From assembly GCF_900091725.1 (NCBI RefSeq), contig NZ_FMBW01000076.1:27417-91416 (forward strand): a stretch of 64,000 bases of DNA, written 5' to 3'. A model generated the notes under the pieces. The model had not been told where the DNA came from and ran no database searches. It saw only the letters and a program-made list of their open reading frames with translations. A program made the translations under genes and the position numbers. Shown piece by piece: positions 35,518-44,626 of the stretch. The stretch comes from Streptomyces sp. DvalAA-43. Its GTDB lineage: Bacteria > Actinomycetota > Actinomycetes > Streptomycetales > Streptomycetaceae. Within the stretch, counting starts at the first letter, position 1; the number at the start of each line of letters is the position of its first letter.

Positions 35518-35919
35518 ATGAGAGCACTGTTCGCGCCGGCCACCAGCCCGCTCTGGGGGCTGGCCGACGTCGGCGGCGGACTGCTCGCCCGGCGCATGCC
35601 CGCACTCACCGTGGTCGTCGTCCCGCAGGCCGTCGCGGCCGCGGTGCTGGGTGTCGTGGTGATCACGACCGGCGGCTGGAGCGAGGCGGGCCCGCAGCTG
35701 TGGTTCGCCGTCGCGGCGGGCGTCGTCGGACCGGTCGCGATGCTGTGCTTCTACAAGGCCCTGCCGCTCGGCCCGATGGGCATGGTCTCCCCGCTCGGCT
35801 CGCCGGGCGTCGCCGTGCCGGTGGGTGTCGGGCTCCTCCTCGGGGAGCGGCCAGGGCTGCCGCAGTTCGCGGGGGTCGGGATCGCCCTGGTGGGCACGGT
35901 GCTGCTCGCGACCGGATGA
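35518..35919 (+). CDS. Half-length EamA-family protein, probably truncated
   Basis: 133 aa from ATG at 35518. It has about four or five membrane segments and matches one EamA domain only: SPLWGLADVGGGLLARRMPALTV at the start, then VVGPVAMLCFYKALPLGPMGMVSPL, and the exporter-type end GERPGLPQFAGVGIALVGTVLLATG. Transporters of this type found beside XRE-cupin regulators are normally about 290 aa with two such domains. The joining of a first-domain body to a second-domain-like end suggests an internal deletion. It could work only as a dimer, if at all. Confidence 0.7.
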   Translation: MRALFAPATSPLWGLADVGGGLLARRMPALTVVVVPQAVAAAVLGVVVITTGGWSEAGPQLWFAVAAGVVGPVAMLCFYKALPLGPMGMVSPLGSPGVAVPVGVGLLLGERPGLPQFAGVGIALVGTVLLATG

Positions 35920-35932
35920 GGCCGGGCCATGG

Positions 35933-36724
35933 TCACTCGGCGGGCGGGGCCGCCGTCTCGCCCGCTTCCGCCAGGGCCAGCAGCTGCTCGGGCGTGACAC
36001 CCGTCGGGATCGGCACCGGAGCAGGGGTGCGCAGCGGCGGCTGCCAGCCCTTCTCGGCGTCCCAGCTGCGCACGACGCGGGCGGGGGCACCGGCCACCAC
36101 CGCGTGGTCGGGCACCTCTCCCCGTACCACCGCCCCCGCGGCGACCACCACATTGCGCCCGAGCGTGGCCCCCGGGAGGATCACCGCTCCGGTGCCGATC
36201 CAGCAGCCCGGCCCGATGGCGACCGGCTCCATGCGGGGCCACTGCCGGCCGACCGGCTCGTGCGGGTCGTCGTAACTGTGGTTCGTCGACGTGATGTAGA
36301 CGTACGGCCCGCAGTACGTGTCCGGGCCGATCGTCACCGTGGTGTCGGCGACCACGTGGCTGCCGCGGCCGAGCACCACCCCGTCCCCCAGGGTCAGGAT
36401 CGGATCGGGGCCGAGGTCCAGGTCGGGCATGAGCCCGGCCGTCAGGGTGACCTGCTCTCCGATCACACAGTGCGAGCCGAGTTCGATCCACCGCTCCCCG
36501 AAGACCGTGCCCTGCGGAAAGGCCAGCCGGGTACCCGGCCCGATCCGGCCGAAGCGCAGCGCGCCGGGGCGGTCCGCGGTCACCGCGCCCGACTCCTGCA
36601 CCCAGCGCCAGCCGCGGTGGACGGCCCGGGACAGGGCGCGCCGCCGCCAGGCGGCAAGGGAAGAGAACGTGTTCCTGTTCGTCGGCACTCGCTCACGGTA
36701 GTCGGGGGCGACCGGCCCGATCAC
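35933..36724 (-). CDS. Acyltransferase with left-handed beta-helix (hexapeptide repeats)
   Basis: 263 aa. Hexapeptide repeats run from about residue 75 to 215 (IELGSHCVIGEQVTL, TLGDGVVLGRGSHVVADTTVTIGP, IGTGAVILPGATLGRNVVVAAGAVV). The acceptor His of the family is in TSTNHSYDDP. The end GAPARVVRSWD is typical of O- or N-acetyltransferases of the maltose/galactoside class. A basic N-terminal helix of about 40 residues precedes it. The acceptor, probably a sugar or cell-surface glycan, is not predictable. It is divergent from another beta-helix protein gene. Confidence 0.83.
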   Translation of the reverse strand: MIGPVAPDYRERVPTNRNTFSSLAAWRRRALSRAVHRGWRWVQESGAVTADRPGALRFGRIGPGTRLAFPQGTVFGERWIELGSHCVIGEQVTLTAGLMPDLDLGPDPILTLGDGVVLGRGSHVVADTTVTIGPDTYCGPYVYITSTNHSYDDPHEPVGRQWPRMEPVAIGPGCWIGTGAVILPGATLGRNVVVAAGAVVRGEVPDHAVVAGAPARVVRSWDAEKGWQPPLRTPAPVPIPTGVTPEQLLALAEAGETAAPPAE

Positions 36725-36869
36725 CGCGACGACCTGTGATGTTCACCCCACTCGGCCACGGTCCACCGGCCTTCGCATACCGTTCCCCTGACGCGATCGA
36801 ACAGCCGCGGCCGGCTGCCGGGACCGGACGACCACGGCCGCACGACACCTGGGCACGGAGGAACGCGCG

Positions 36870-37400
36870 ATGGCGGAGCAGGCGTTGATCACGGGAATGG
36901 GCGGCAAGGAGCCGGACATCGACGAGGATGCCTTCACGGCACCGACCTCGGTCGTCATCGGTGAGGTCACGATGGCCCCGGGCTCCAGCCTCTGGTACCA
37001 CGCCGTACTGCGCGCCGACTGCGGCCCGATCGTGATCGGGGCCGACAGCAATATCCAGGACAACTGCAGCGTCCATGTCGACCCCGGGTTCACCGTCACG
37101 GTCGGTGAGCGCGTCTCGGTCGGGCACAACGCCGTGCTCCACGGCTGCACCATCGAGGACGACGTCCTCGTCGGCATGGGATCCACCGTCCTCAACGGCG
37201 CCCGCATCGGCGCCGGTTCACTGATCGCGGCGCAGGCGCTGGTCCCGCAGGGGATGCAGGTGCCCCCGGGCTCGCTGGTCGCCGGTGTCCCCGCCAAGGT
37301 CAAGCGGCAGCTGACCGAGGAGGAGCTCGAAGGCATCAAGTTCAACGCGGTGGGTTACGTGGAGCTGGCCAAGGCGCACCGCCAGGCCCACGAGGCCTGA
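36870..37400 (+). CDS. Gamma-class carbonic anhydrase-like protein
   Basis: 176 aa, with GGAGG 9 nt upstream of ATG. A left-handed beta-helix of the PaaY/YrdA/CaiE group: SLWYHAVLRADCGPIVIG and NIQDNCSVHVDPGF give the first metal His, and SVGHNAVLHGC gives the other two His ligands at about residues 88-93. The three metal-binding His of gamma carbonic anhydrases are thus all present. Members can be CO2 hydratases, but many show no measured activity. Confidence 0.87.
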   Translation: MAEQALITGMGGKEPDIDEDAFTAPTSVVIGEVTMAPGSSLWYHAVLRADCGPIVIGADSNIQDNCSVHVDPGFTVTVGERVSVGHNAVLHGCTIEDDVLVGMGSTVLNGARIGAGSLIAAQALVPQGMQVPPGSLVAGVPAKVKRQLTEEELEGIKFNAVGYVELAKAHRQAHEA

Positions 37401-37480
37401 GCGGGGCCGGGAGAGCGCGGAAGCGGGCGCCGGGCGGCTCTCCATGCGCCCGGCGCCCGCGGCGTACCGTCCCCGTCCGG

Positions 37481-38140
37481 TCAGTCGGCGGCCGGTACCG
37501 CCGTCGGCTCGGGCACGGAGTCGCCCGAGCCCCGCGCCGCCGCCTTCTTGGCCCGGTTCTTCACGATCAGCATCGAGGCGACACCGATCAGCACCGCTGC
37601 CACCAGGCCGAGATAGGAGAACCGCTTGAGCCAGGCCTCGGCTACGACTCCCACCGTGTAGATGACGGCCGTGGTGCCGCCCGCCCAGACGATGCCGCCG
37701 AGCACATTGGCGATCAGGAACCTCCAGTACGGCATGTGCAGTACGCCCGCGAGGGGACCGGCGAAGATCCTCAGCAGCGCCACGAAGCGGCCGAAGAACA
37801 CCGCCCACATGCCCCACTTCTGGAACGAGCGCTCCGCCATCCCGATCTGGCTCTCACCGAAGTGCCTGGGGAACTTCCCGCCCAGCCAGGCCAGCATCGG
37901 CCGGCCGCCCTTGCGGCCGATGGCGTATCCGATCGAGTCGCCGACGACCGCTCCGGCGGAGGCGCAGGCGCCGAGGATCCACGGGTTGATTCCGTCGTGC
38001 CCGGCGGCCAGGAGCGCCGCACTGATCAGAACGATCTCGCCCGGCAGCGGAATACCGAGGCTCTCCAGCCCGATGACCACGCCCACCAGGGCATAGACGC
38101 TGACCGCGGGGATGGTCTCCAGCCATTCCTGGATGTGCAA
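37481..38140 (-). CDS. DedA-family membrane protein
   Basis: 219 aa from a TTG start, chosen because GGAGGAACCGGCG precedes it at ideal spacing and the frame then reads LHIQEWLETIPAVSVY, normal for the family. About five membrane segments; conserved E-x-x-x-PGE motif in LESLGIPLPGEIVL and the FGRFVALLRIFAGPLAG motif with conserved Arg residues. DedA proteins flip or transport lipid carriers such as undecaprenyl phosphate and phosphatidylethanolamine. A uppP gene for the same lipid carrier lies 7 kb away. Confidence 0.9.
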   Translation of the reverse strand: MHIQEWLETIPAVSVYALVGVVIGLESLGIPLPGEIVLISAALLAAGHDGINPWILGACASAGAVVGDSIGYAIGRKGGRPMLAWLGGKFPRHFGESQIGMAERSFQKWGMWAVFFGRFVALLRIFAGPLAGVLHMPYWRFLIANVLGGIVWAGGTTAVIYTVGVVAEAWLKRFSYLGLVAAVLIGVASMLIVKNRAKKAAARGSGDSVPEPTAVPAAD

Positions 38141-38240
38141 CGCCGGTTCCTCCGAAACTGATGTGAGTTGCCCGCCGGGCAACTCCTCGGCGCACGGCGG
38201 GAAGCCTACCTGCCCCGCCAGCTGCCCGAACAGTGCGAAA

Positions 38241-38278
38241 AGCCGCCACGCGCCCTCTCGTTGGGGTGCGTGGCGGCT
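38241..38278 (-). terminator. Intrinsic terminator after the DUF4442 gene
   Basis: AGCCGCCACGC pairs perfectly with GCGTGGCGGCT (11 bp, 16-nt loop). On the minus strand the stem is followed by TTTTCG, so it ends the DUF4442 transcript before dedA. Confidence 0.85.
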
Positions 38279-38298
38279 CTCGGTGGAACCGGCCGGGA

Positions 38299-38751
38299 TC
38301 AGGCGTTGGGGCGCAGCGTCCAGACGACCGTCATCTCGCCGGTCACCGCGCCGTCCTCGCGCCGGATCTCGATGGCGACGGGGAACTCCGGCCGCTCGCC
38401 CGCGTCGAGCTCGGCGATGACCTCGGCCACCGGGCGGCCGAGCGTGGCCGTCGCGGTGACGACGCCCTTGGCCAGCTTCTTGTAGCCGATCTCCGCCTTC
38501 ACCGCCAGCGGCACGGCGCGCGACAGCTGGTCGCCGAAGGCGGCGATGACGATCGCTCCGCTCGCCGATTCGGCCAGCGTGAACATCGCTCCGGCGTGCG
38601 GTCCGCCGATGTGGTTGTGGTATTCGGCCTGGTCCGGCAGGCGGACCACCGCGCGGTCGGCGGTCGTCTCCAGGAACTCGAGATTGAGGGTCCGGGCCAT
38701 CGGGACCGTCGCGACGAGCATCTCGCCGACGGTCATCTGTTCAGCGCTCAT
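38299..38751 (-). CDS. Hotdog-fold DUF4442/PaaI-like thioesterase
   Basis: 150 aa. A single hotdog domain with EYHNHIGGPHAGAMFTLAESASG (about 42-64), the usual HxGxxA/G-type active helix, and KAEIGYKKLAKGVVTATATL near 85-105. Such proteins hydrolyse acyl-CoA thioesters, but DUF4442 members are barely tested. A TAACAT hexamer 6 nt before the start suggests a leaderless message. Monocistronic, with its own terminator. Confidence 0.85.
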   Translation of the reverse strand: MSAEQMTVGEMLVATVPMARTLNLEFLETTADRAVVRLPDQAEYHNHIGGPHAGAMFTLAESASGAIVIAAFGDQLSRAVPLAVKAEIGYKKLAKGVVTATATLGRPVAEVIAELDAGERPEFPVAIEIRREDGAVTGEMTVVWTLRPNA

Positions 38752-38757
38752 GACCAG

Positions 38758-38763
38758 ATGTTA
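38758..38763 (-). promoter_or_regulatory. Minus-10-like TAACAT of the DUF4442 gene, leaderless layout
   Basis: On the minus strand TAACAT ends 6 nt before the ATG at 38751 and no Shine-Dalgarno is visible. Confidence 0.5.
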
Positions 38764-38865
38764 CTCACGGGTAGAGATTCTTGACCATCCCCGGCGCCCA
38801 TCCCTGATCGTCTCCTTCACCGTCCGCACACGGGGGCGGGCTTAGCAGACCGGCCATCTCCCCTC

Positions 38866-38871
38866 TATCGT
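38866..38871 (+). promoter_or_regulatory. Minus-10-like TATCGT of the PQ-repeat protein gene, leaderless layout
   Basis: TATCGT ends 8 nt before the ATG at 38880 and no Shine-Dalgarno is visible. Confidence 0.45.
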
Positions 38872-38879
38872 TACTCGCC

Positions 38880-39932
38880 ATGTGGCCAGGACAGCAGCCG
38901 CCCGGGGGCGAGCAAAACCCGCAGGACCAGAATCAGAACCCGTACCAGCAGCCGGGGTACCAGCAGCCGAATCCCTATCAGCAGCCGGGATATCAGCAGC
39001 AGGGACAGCCGGGGTACCAGCAGCAGGGCCAGCAGCCCGGCTATCAGCAGCCGAACCCGTACCAGCAGCAGACCGTGCCGCAGTACGCGGTGCCCGGTCC
39101 GCCCGGCGGCCCGCAGCCCGGCGACAACAACAAGAAGAAGACCACCGCCGTCGCGATCGTCGCGGCCACCGCTGTCGTCGTGGCCGCCGTGGTGACCGGC
39201 GTCGTCGTGATGAACAAGGACGACAAGGGCAAGGACGTCGCCGACGACAAGCAGTCCACGGCGCCCGTCAAGCCGTCCGGGTCCGCCTCGGACGGGGCGA
39301 ACCCGCGCGGCGACGAGGGGGACCCCAAGCCCCTGATCCCCGGGTGGAAGGTCGTCACCAACCCCAAGTGGGGCACGCAGTTCGACGTGCCCGGCGACTG
39401 GGAGGTCGGGACGCCCGGCACGTTCTCGTACTTCGAGGACGACAAGAAGGGTGACAAATCGCCCCTCATCGGCTTCTCCGCGCCCGCGTACTTCCAGAAG
39501 AAGTGGTGCGTGGACGACTCCGACAAGAACGGCGTCGAGGAGGACATGAGCCTCGCGAGCGCCGGCACCAGGGGCGCCCAGGGCGCCACCGACGCCGCCA
39601 AGAACGCCCACAGCGAGGCCGGCACCTGGGCGTGGGCCGCCTACGCGCAGCACATGCCGCAGAGCACCATCAAGTTCACCGAGGCCAAGCAGTACACCAC
39701 CAAGTCGGGCCTGACCGGCCAGGTGGTCACCGCCACCGCCCCGAATGTCACCAAGCGGAAGAAGTGCGACAGCGACGGCAAGACCATCGCCTTCACCTTC
39801 AAGAACAAGAAGGGTGAGTTCGCTTCCTGGGTCCTGTACGGAGCCGATTCCGTCAAGGACGAGCTCCCGGACACGACGATCCAGAAGATCCTGAGCACCG
39901 TGCGGCTGGTGGACGTCGTCAAGACCGACTGA
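38880..39932 (+). CDS. Membrane-anchored protein with PQ-rich cytoplasmic repeat tail
   Basis: 350 aa. Residues 1-70 are a disordered tail of QQPGYQQPNPYQQ-like repeats. One membrane helix follows (about 88-108, VAIVAATAVVVAAVVTGVVV), then a Lys/Asp-rich linker and an extracytoplasmic domain from about 150 to 350. That domain has GWKVVTNPKWGTQFDVPGDW at its start and two well-spaced Cys residues, in KKWCVDD and KKCDSDG, that could form a disulfide. No catalytic motif is recognised. Similar N-terminal tails occur on actinobacterial kinases and cell-division proteins. Probably a conserved streptomycete surface protein of unknown role. Confidence 0.75.
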   Translation: MWPGQQPPGGEQNPQDQNQNPYQQPGYQQPNPYQQPGYQQQGQPGYQQQGQQPGYQQPNPYQQQTVPQYAVPGPPGGPQPGDNNKKKTTAVAIVAATAVVVAAVVTGVVVMNKDDKGKDVADDKQSTAPVKPSGSASDGANPRGDEGDPKPLIPGWKVVTNPKWGTQFDVPGDWEVGTPGTFSYFEDDKKGDKSPLIGFSAPAYFQKKWCVDDSDKNGVEEDMSLASAGTRGAQGATDAAKNAHSEAGTWAWAAYAQHMPQSTIKFTEAKQYTTKSGLTGQVVTATAPNVTKRKKCDSDGKTIAFTFKNKKGEFASWVLYGADSVKDELPDTTIQKILSTVRLVDVVKTD

Positions 39933-39995
39933 CCCCCTTCGCCTCCCCGGGAAAACAGTTGGCACGGCCGGGGGTGCGCGGGCGATGGTTCCCCA

Positions 39996-41294
39996 GTGAC
40001 CGTCACCCCCGCCCCCGCATCCCGTCCTCCGCGTCCCGGCCGCAACTACCGTCTGCTGACCGCCGCCGCGATCATCACGGGCCTGGGTACCCATGGCGCG
40101 CTGATCGCGGCGGCCTTCGCCGTTCTGGAGGCCGGCGGCGACGGCGGCGACGTCGGCCTGGTGGCCGCGGCCAGGACCGCGCCGCTGGTGCTCTTCCTGC
40201 TGATCGGCGGGGCGATCGCGGACCGGCTGCCGCGCCACCGGGTGATGGTCGCGGCGAATGCCCTCAACTGCCTCTCGCAGGCCGCGTTCGCCTGGCTGGT
40301 GCTGGCCGGTGATCCGCGGCTGTGGCAGATGATGCTGCTCACCGCCTTGTGCGGCACCGGGCAGGCGTTCTTCAACCCGGCGGCCGAGGGCATGCTGATG
40401 TCCAGCGTCAGCCGTGAGCAGGCGAGCCGCGCCTTCGCCCTCTTCCGGATGTCGATGCAGGGCGCGGCGATCGGCGGTGCGGCGCTCGGCGGCGCCATGA
40501 TCGCGGCGATGGACCCGGGCTGGGTGCTGGCCGTCGATGCCGCGGCCTTCGCGGTGGCGGGCGCGCTGCGCGGCTTCCTGGACGTCGGCCACATTCCCCC
40601 GCGTGCTCCGGGCGGCGGTCTGCTCGCCGATCTGCGGGACGGCTGGCAGGAGTTCATCGGCCGCCCCTGGCTGTGGAGCATCGTGGCCCAGTTCTCGGTG
40701 GTCGTCGCCGCGGTGGGTGCGGCCGAGTCCGTGTACGGTCCGCTGGTCGCCCGGGACGAGCTCGGGGGCGCCCGCCCCTGGGGCTTCGCGCTGGCCGCGT
40801 TCGGGGCCGGCACCTTGGGCGGGGCCTTTCTGATGATGCGCTGGAGGCCCCGGCGTCTGCTACTGGCCGGGACGCTCTGTGTCTTCCCGCTGGCGCTGCC
40901 GGCGGCGGGGCTCGCGGTGCCGTTGTCGGTGGGCGGGCTCTGCGCGGTGATGCTCGTGAGCGGCGTCGCCATCGAGGTGTTCGGGGTTTCCTGGATGACG
41001 GCCATGCATCAGGAGATCCCGGAGGAGAAGCTCTCGCGGGTCTCGGCGTACGACTGGTTCGGCTCGGTGGCGATGATGCCCGTGGCGACCGCGCTCGCCG
41101 GTCCGGTGGAGTCGCTGGTCGGCCGGAGTGCGGCCCTGTGGGGCTGTGCGGCGCTGATCGTGCTGGTCACCGGGGCGGTGCTGTTCGTTCCTGACGTACG
41201 CCGTCTGACCCGGGCCCCGGTCACCACCGGGGCGGCGGAGGACCGGGGGCCCGCCTCAGCCGATGCTGAAGGCGCCGTCGGGCGGCTCGGGTGA
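39996..41294 (+). CDS. MFS transporter
   Basis: 432 aa from GTG, with about twelve membrane segments. Enterobactin-exporter (EntS)-like group: VGLVAAARTAPLVLFLLIGGAIADRLPRHRVMVAAN contains the DRxxRR-type loop 2-3 motif, and MSSVSREQASRAFALFRMSMQGA is a conserved mid-region. Probably a drug or siderophore exporter. Its last 39 bp overlap the convergent methyltransferase-like gene. Confidence 0.85.
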   Translation: MTVTPAPASRPPRPGRNYRLLTAAAIITGLGTHGALIAAAFAVLEAGGDGGDVGLVAAARTAPLVLFLLIGGAIADRLPRHRVMVAANALNCLSQAAFAWLVLAGDPRLWQMMLLTALCGTGQAFFNPAAEGMLMSSVSREQASRAFALFRMSMQGAAIGGAALGGAMIAAMDPGWVLAVDAAAFAVAGALRGFLDVGHIPPRAPGGGLLADLRDGWQEFIGRPWLWSIVAQFSVVVAAVGAAESVYGPLVARDELGGARPWGFALAAFGAGTLGGAFLMMRWRPRRLLLAGTLCVFPLALPAAGLAVPLSVGGLCAVMLVSGVAIEVFGVSWMTAMHQEIPEEKLSRVSAYDWFGSVAMMPVATALAGPVESLVGRSAALWGCAALIVLVTGAVLFVPDVRRLTRAPVTTGAAEDRGPASADAEGAVGRLG

Positions 41295-42101
41295 GGCGAC
41301 CGCCTCACCGTCCCCGACCGGCCGGGCGGCGCCGGCCAGCCGGTCCAGCGCGGCGCCGTGCTCGACCCGGGCGGGGAAGGCGTCGGCGGCGCAGCGGCGG
41401 GTGAGCGTCGCGGTGTCGAGGGGGCTCGGGGAGGCGACCAGGACGAGGTTGCCGAAGCGCCGGCCGCGCAGCACCGCGGGTTCGGCGATCAGCGCGAGCT
41501 CCTCGAAGACCGCCGCGAAGGTGGCCAGTTGGGAACGGAGGAAGCCGAAGGGCGCACCGTCCGCGAGGTTGGCGGCGTAGATCCCGTCCTCCCGCAGCGA
41601 CCGGCGGGCGGCCCGCGCGTACTCGACGGAGGTGAGGTGGGCGGGCACCCGCGAGCCGCCGAAGACATCCGCGATCAGGAGGTCGACGGAGCCGGGCGCG
41701 GTCCGCTCCAGCAGGCCGCGGGCGTCGGTGCCGTGCACGGTGATTCCGCTGCCGTCGGGGACCGGCAGATGCTCGACGACCAGTTCGAGGAGCCCGAGGT
41801 CCGCCTCGGCGACGTCCTGGCGGGAGCCGGGCCTGGTCGCGGCGACGTAGCGGGGCAGGGTGAGTGCCCCGCCACCGAGGTGGAGGACGTCCAGCGGTGC
41901 GCCCGGTGCCGCCGCGCAGTCGACGACATGGGCGAGCCGTCGCGCGTACTCGAACTCCAGGTGCTCCGGTGCGTCGAGGTCGACGTAGGACTGGGGCGCG
42001 CCGTCGACGGTGAGCAGCCAGGCCCGCTCCCGGTCCACGTCGGGGAGAAGCCTGGCGGTGCCCTGGTCCACGTCCCGGATGACCGGTATCGAGTCGTTCA
42101 T
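41256..42101 (-). CDS. Spermidine synthase-like protein
   Basis: 281 aa, soluble, with a Rossmann methyltransferase fold: VLHLGGGALTLPRYVAA is the nucleotide-binding loop near residue 72, EADLGLLELV the acidic strand, and VDLLIADVFGGSRVPAHLTS the conserved D-x-F/D segment of aminopropyltransferases. The active-site Asp of true spermidine synthases (D-S-T-D-P) reads ADVFGG, so classical activity is doubtful. Such proteins are common in actinomycetes with unknown substrate. A hairpin overlaps its ribosome-binding site. Confidence 0.75.
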   Translation of the reverse strand: MNDSIPVIRDVDQGTARLLPDVDRERAWLLTVDGAPQSYVDLDAPEHLEFEYARRLAHVVDCAAAPGAPLDVLHLGGGALTLPRYVAATRPGSRQDVAEADLGLLELVVEHLPVPDGSGITVHGTDARGLLERTAPGSVDLLIADVFGGSRVPAHLTSVEYARAARRSLREDGIYAANLADGAPFGFLRSQLATFAAVFEELALIAEPAVLRGRRFGNLVLVASPSPLDTATLTRRCAADAFPARVEHGAALDRLAGAARPVGDGEAVASPEPPDGAFSIG

Positions 42102-42103
42102 TC

Positions 42104-42116
42104 CCCCATTGTGGGG
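42104..42116 (-). promoter_or_regulatory. Small hairpin covering the ribosome-binding site of the spermidine synthase-like gene
   Basis: CCCCA-CAA-TGGGG read on the minus strand, directly followed by GGAATG. The purine-rich arm is also the Shine-Dalgarno, so pairing would hide it. Confidence 0.4.
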
Positions 42117-42122
42117 TGTCGA

Positions 42123-42968
42123 TCAGGCGCTCAGCACCGCGGCCACGGATGGGGCGTGGGCCGCCGACTGGGCGAGACCGGCGCGGGCGGCCGCGGCCCG
42201 GCAGCTCGGGTCGAGGGGGTTGCGGCCGAAGGCCTTCTTCGCCTCCGCGTCCGGGGTGATGAGCTCGACCCGGGCGCCGTTCGCGGCGAGCGCGGCCGCC
42301 TGCGAACCCGGCGAGGCGATGGCCTTGTTGCCACTGGCCGACGGAGCGATGACGACGACACGTCCGTATCCGGCGGCGAGGTGGGCGTTGGCCGTGGAGT
42401 GCACCCCGCCGTCGATCCAGTCCCGTCCTCCGGCGCGGGCGACGGGCCACACGCCGGGGACGGCGCAGCTCGCGGTGACGGCGTCGACGAGGGACACCCC
42501 GCCGTCCTTGTCGAAGGTGTGGAGTTCGCCGGTCGTGGCGTCGACGGCGGTGACGGTCAGGGGGCGCCCCGGCCACTCGGGCGACAGCAGACGGCTCGCG
42601 ATCGCCGCGCGCCGGTCCTCGGCGGAGACGCCGGGCCGGGTGTCCTGGGCGATCCTGCCGAGCTTTTGGCCGTACGCCTCGGGGGTCCGGGCGGACAGTA
42701 CGGCTCGCGCGTAGCGCAGCAGGGTGGCCGCGCCGAGCCTGCCGCCCGTCATGTCCTGCGGGTCGGCGAGCTGGAGTTCGTAGAGTTCGGGAAGGCCGAG
42801 CAGTCCGGAGGCCAGCTGGGCGCCGACCATCGCTCCGGCCGAGCTGCCGATGATCAGATCCGCCGCGGAGAGGTCCGCACCCGACTGCGCGAGCCCGTGC
42901 AGGATTCCGGTCTCCCAGGCGCCGCCGGTGACACCGCCGGAACCCAGGACCAGTGCTGTGTCCGTCAT
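42123..42968 (-). CDS. Patatin-like phospholipase
   Basis: 281 aa from ATG. Oxyanion motif GSGGVTGGAWETG near residues 9-21, nucleophile GSSAGAMVG (GxSxG) near 42-50, and the catalytic Asp in WIDGGVHS near 185, completing a Ser-Asp dyad. Hydrolyses acyl ester bonds of phospholipids or neutral lipids. No signal peptide. The spermidine synthase-like gene starts 21 nt downstream, so the two may share a transcript. Confidence 0.88.
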   Translation of the reverse strand: MTDTALVLGSGGVTGGAWETGILHGLAQSGADLSAADLIIGSSAGAMVGAQLASGLLGLPELYELQLADPQDMTGGRLGAATLLRYARAVLSARTPEAYGQKLGRIAQDTRPGVSAEDRRAAIASRLLSPEWPGRPLTVTAVDATTGELHTFDKDGGVSLVDAVTASCAVPGVWPVARAGGRDWIDGGVHSTANAHLAAGYGRVVVIAPSASGNKAIASPGSQAAALAANGARVELITPDAEAKKAFGRNPLDPSCRAAAARAGLAQSAAHAPSVAAVLSA

Positions 42969-43041
42969 GCCGTCAGTCTTGCGCACGGCGTCGGGCCCGC
43001 CGCCCGTGGGGTACGGGGGCGGGCCCTTGGCGCACCGCTGT

Positions 43042-44229
<1,188 letters not shown>

Positions 44230-44273
44230 GGTTCATTCCTTGGTGTTCGAAGCTGAGAGAGAAGACCCCAGGG

Positions 44274-44323
44274 CCCCGCCGACCCTCCCCTTGCGGGGTC
44301 CGCCGGACTGTCGGGGGAGGGTC
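44274..44323 (-). promoter_or_regulatory. Structured 5' leader of tuf3 (two competing stems)
   Basis: Stem A: GACCCTCCCC pairs perfectly with GGGGAGGGTC (44314-44323 with 44281-44290, 10 bp). Stem B: CCCCGC pairs with GCGGGG (44293-44298 with 44274-44279). One arm of B lies in the loop of A and the other outside it, so they either exclude each other or form a pseudoknot. The 3' end is about 45 nt before the tuf3 start codon. The 397-bp gap 44230-44626 holds this leader, presumably the tuf3 promoter, and no gene I can support. Confidence 0.55.
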
Positions 44324-44614
44324 AGCTTCGGGCGCCGCCGATGGGCGCTGCGGCAGCGGTGAACGCTGCTGCGACAGAACTCACGGCAGCCTTCGGCGCG
44401 TCCGCGACTGCGGACGGCGCTGCGAGGAAGGCGTACCGGAACATGGGTCCGATGATGTCCGACGGGCGCGGCCGCGTCGAATGGTTTTCGGGCGGACACC
44501 CTGGTCCCGGCCGGAGGTTCGGGCCCGCGCAGGCCATCGGAGCGGGCCGGTGGTGCGGCGTCGGCCGCTCTGCTCCCGCGGCGCACGTTACGGCGATCAG
44601 ACACGGGTGTCGGT

Positions 44615-44620
44615 TACTCT
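44615..44620 (+). promoter_or_regulatory. Minus-10-like TACTCT of the TVP38 gene, leaderless layout
   Basis: TACTCT ends 6 nt before the ATG at 44627 and no Shine-Dalgarno is visible. Confidence 0.45.
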
Positions 44621-44626
44621 CCCCGC

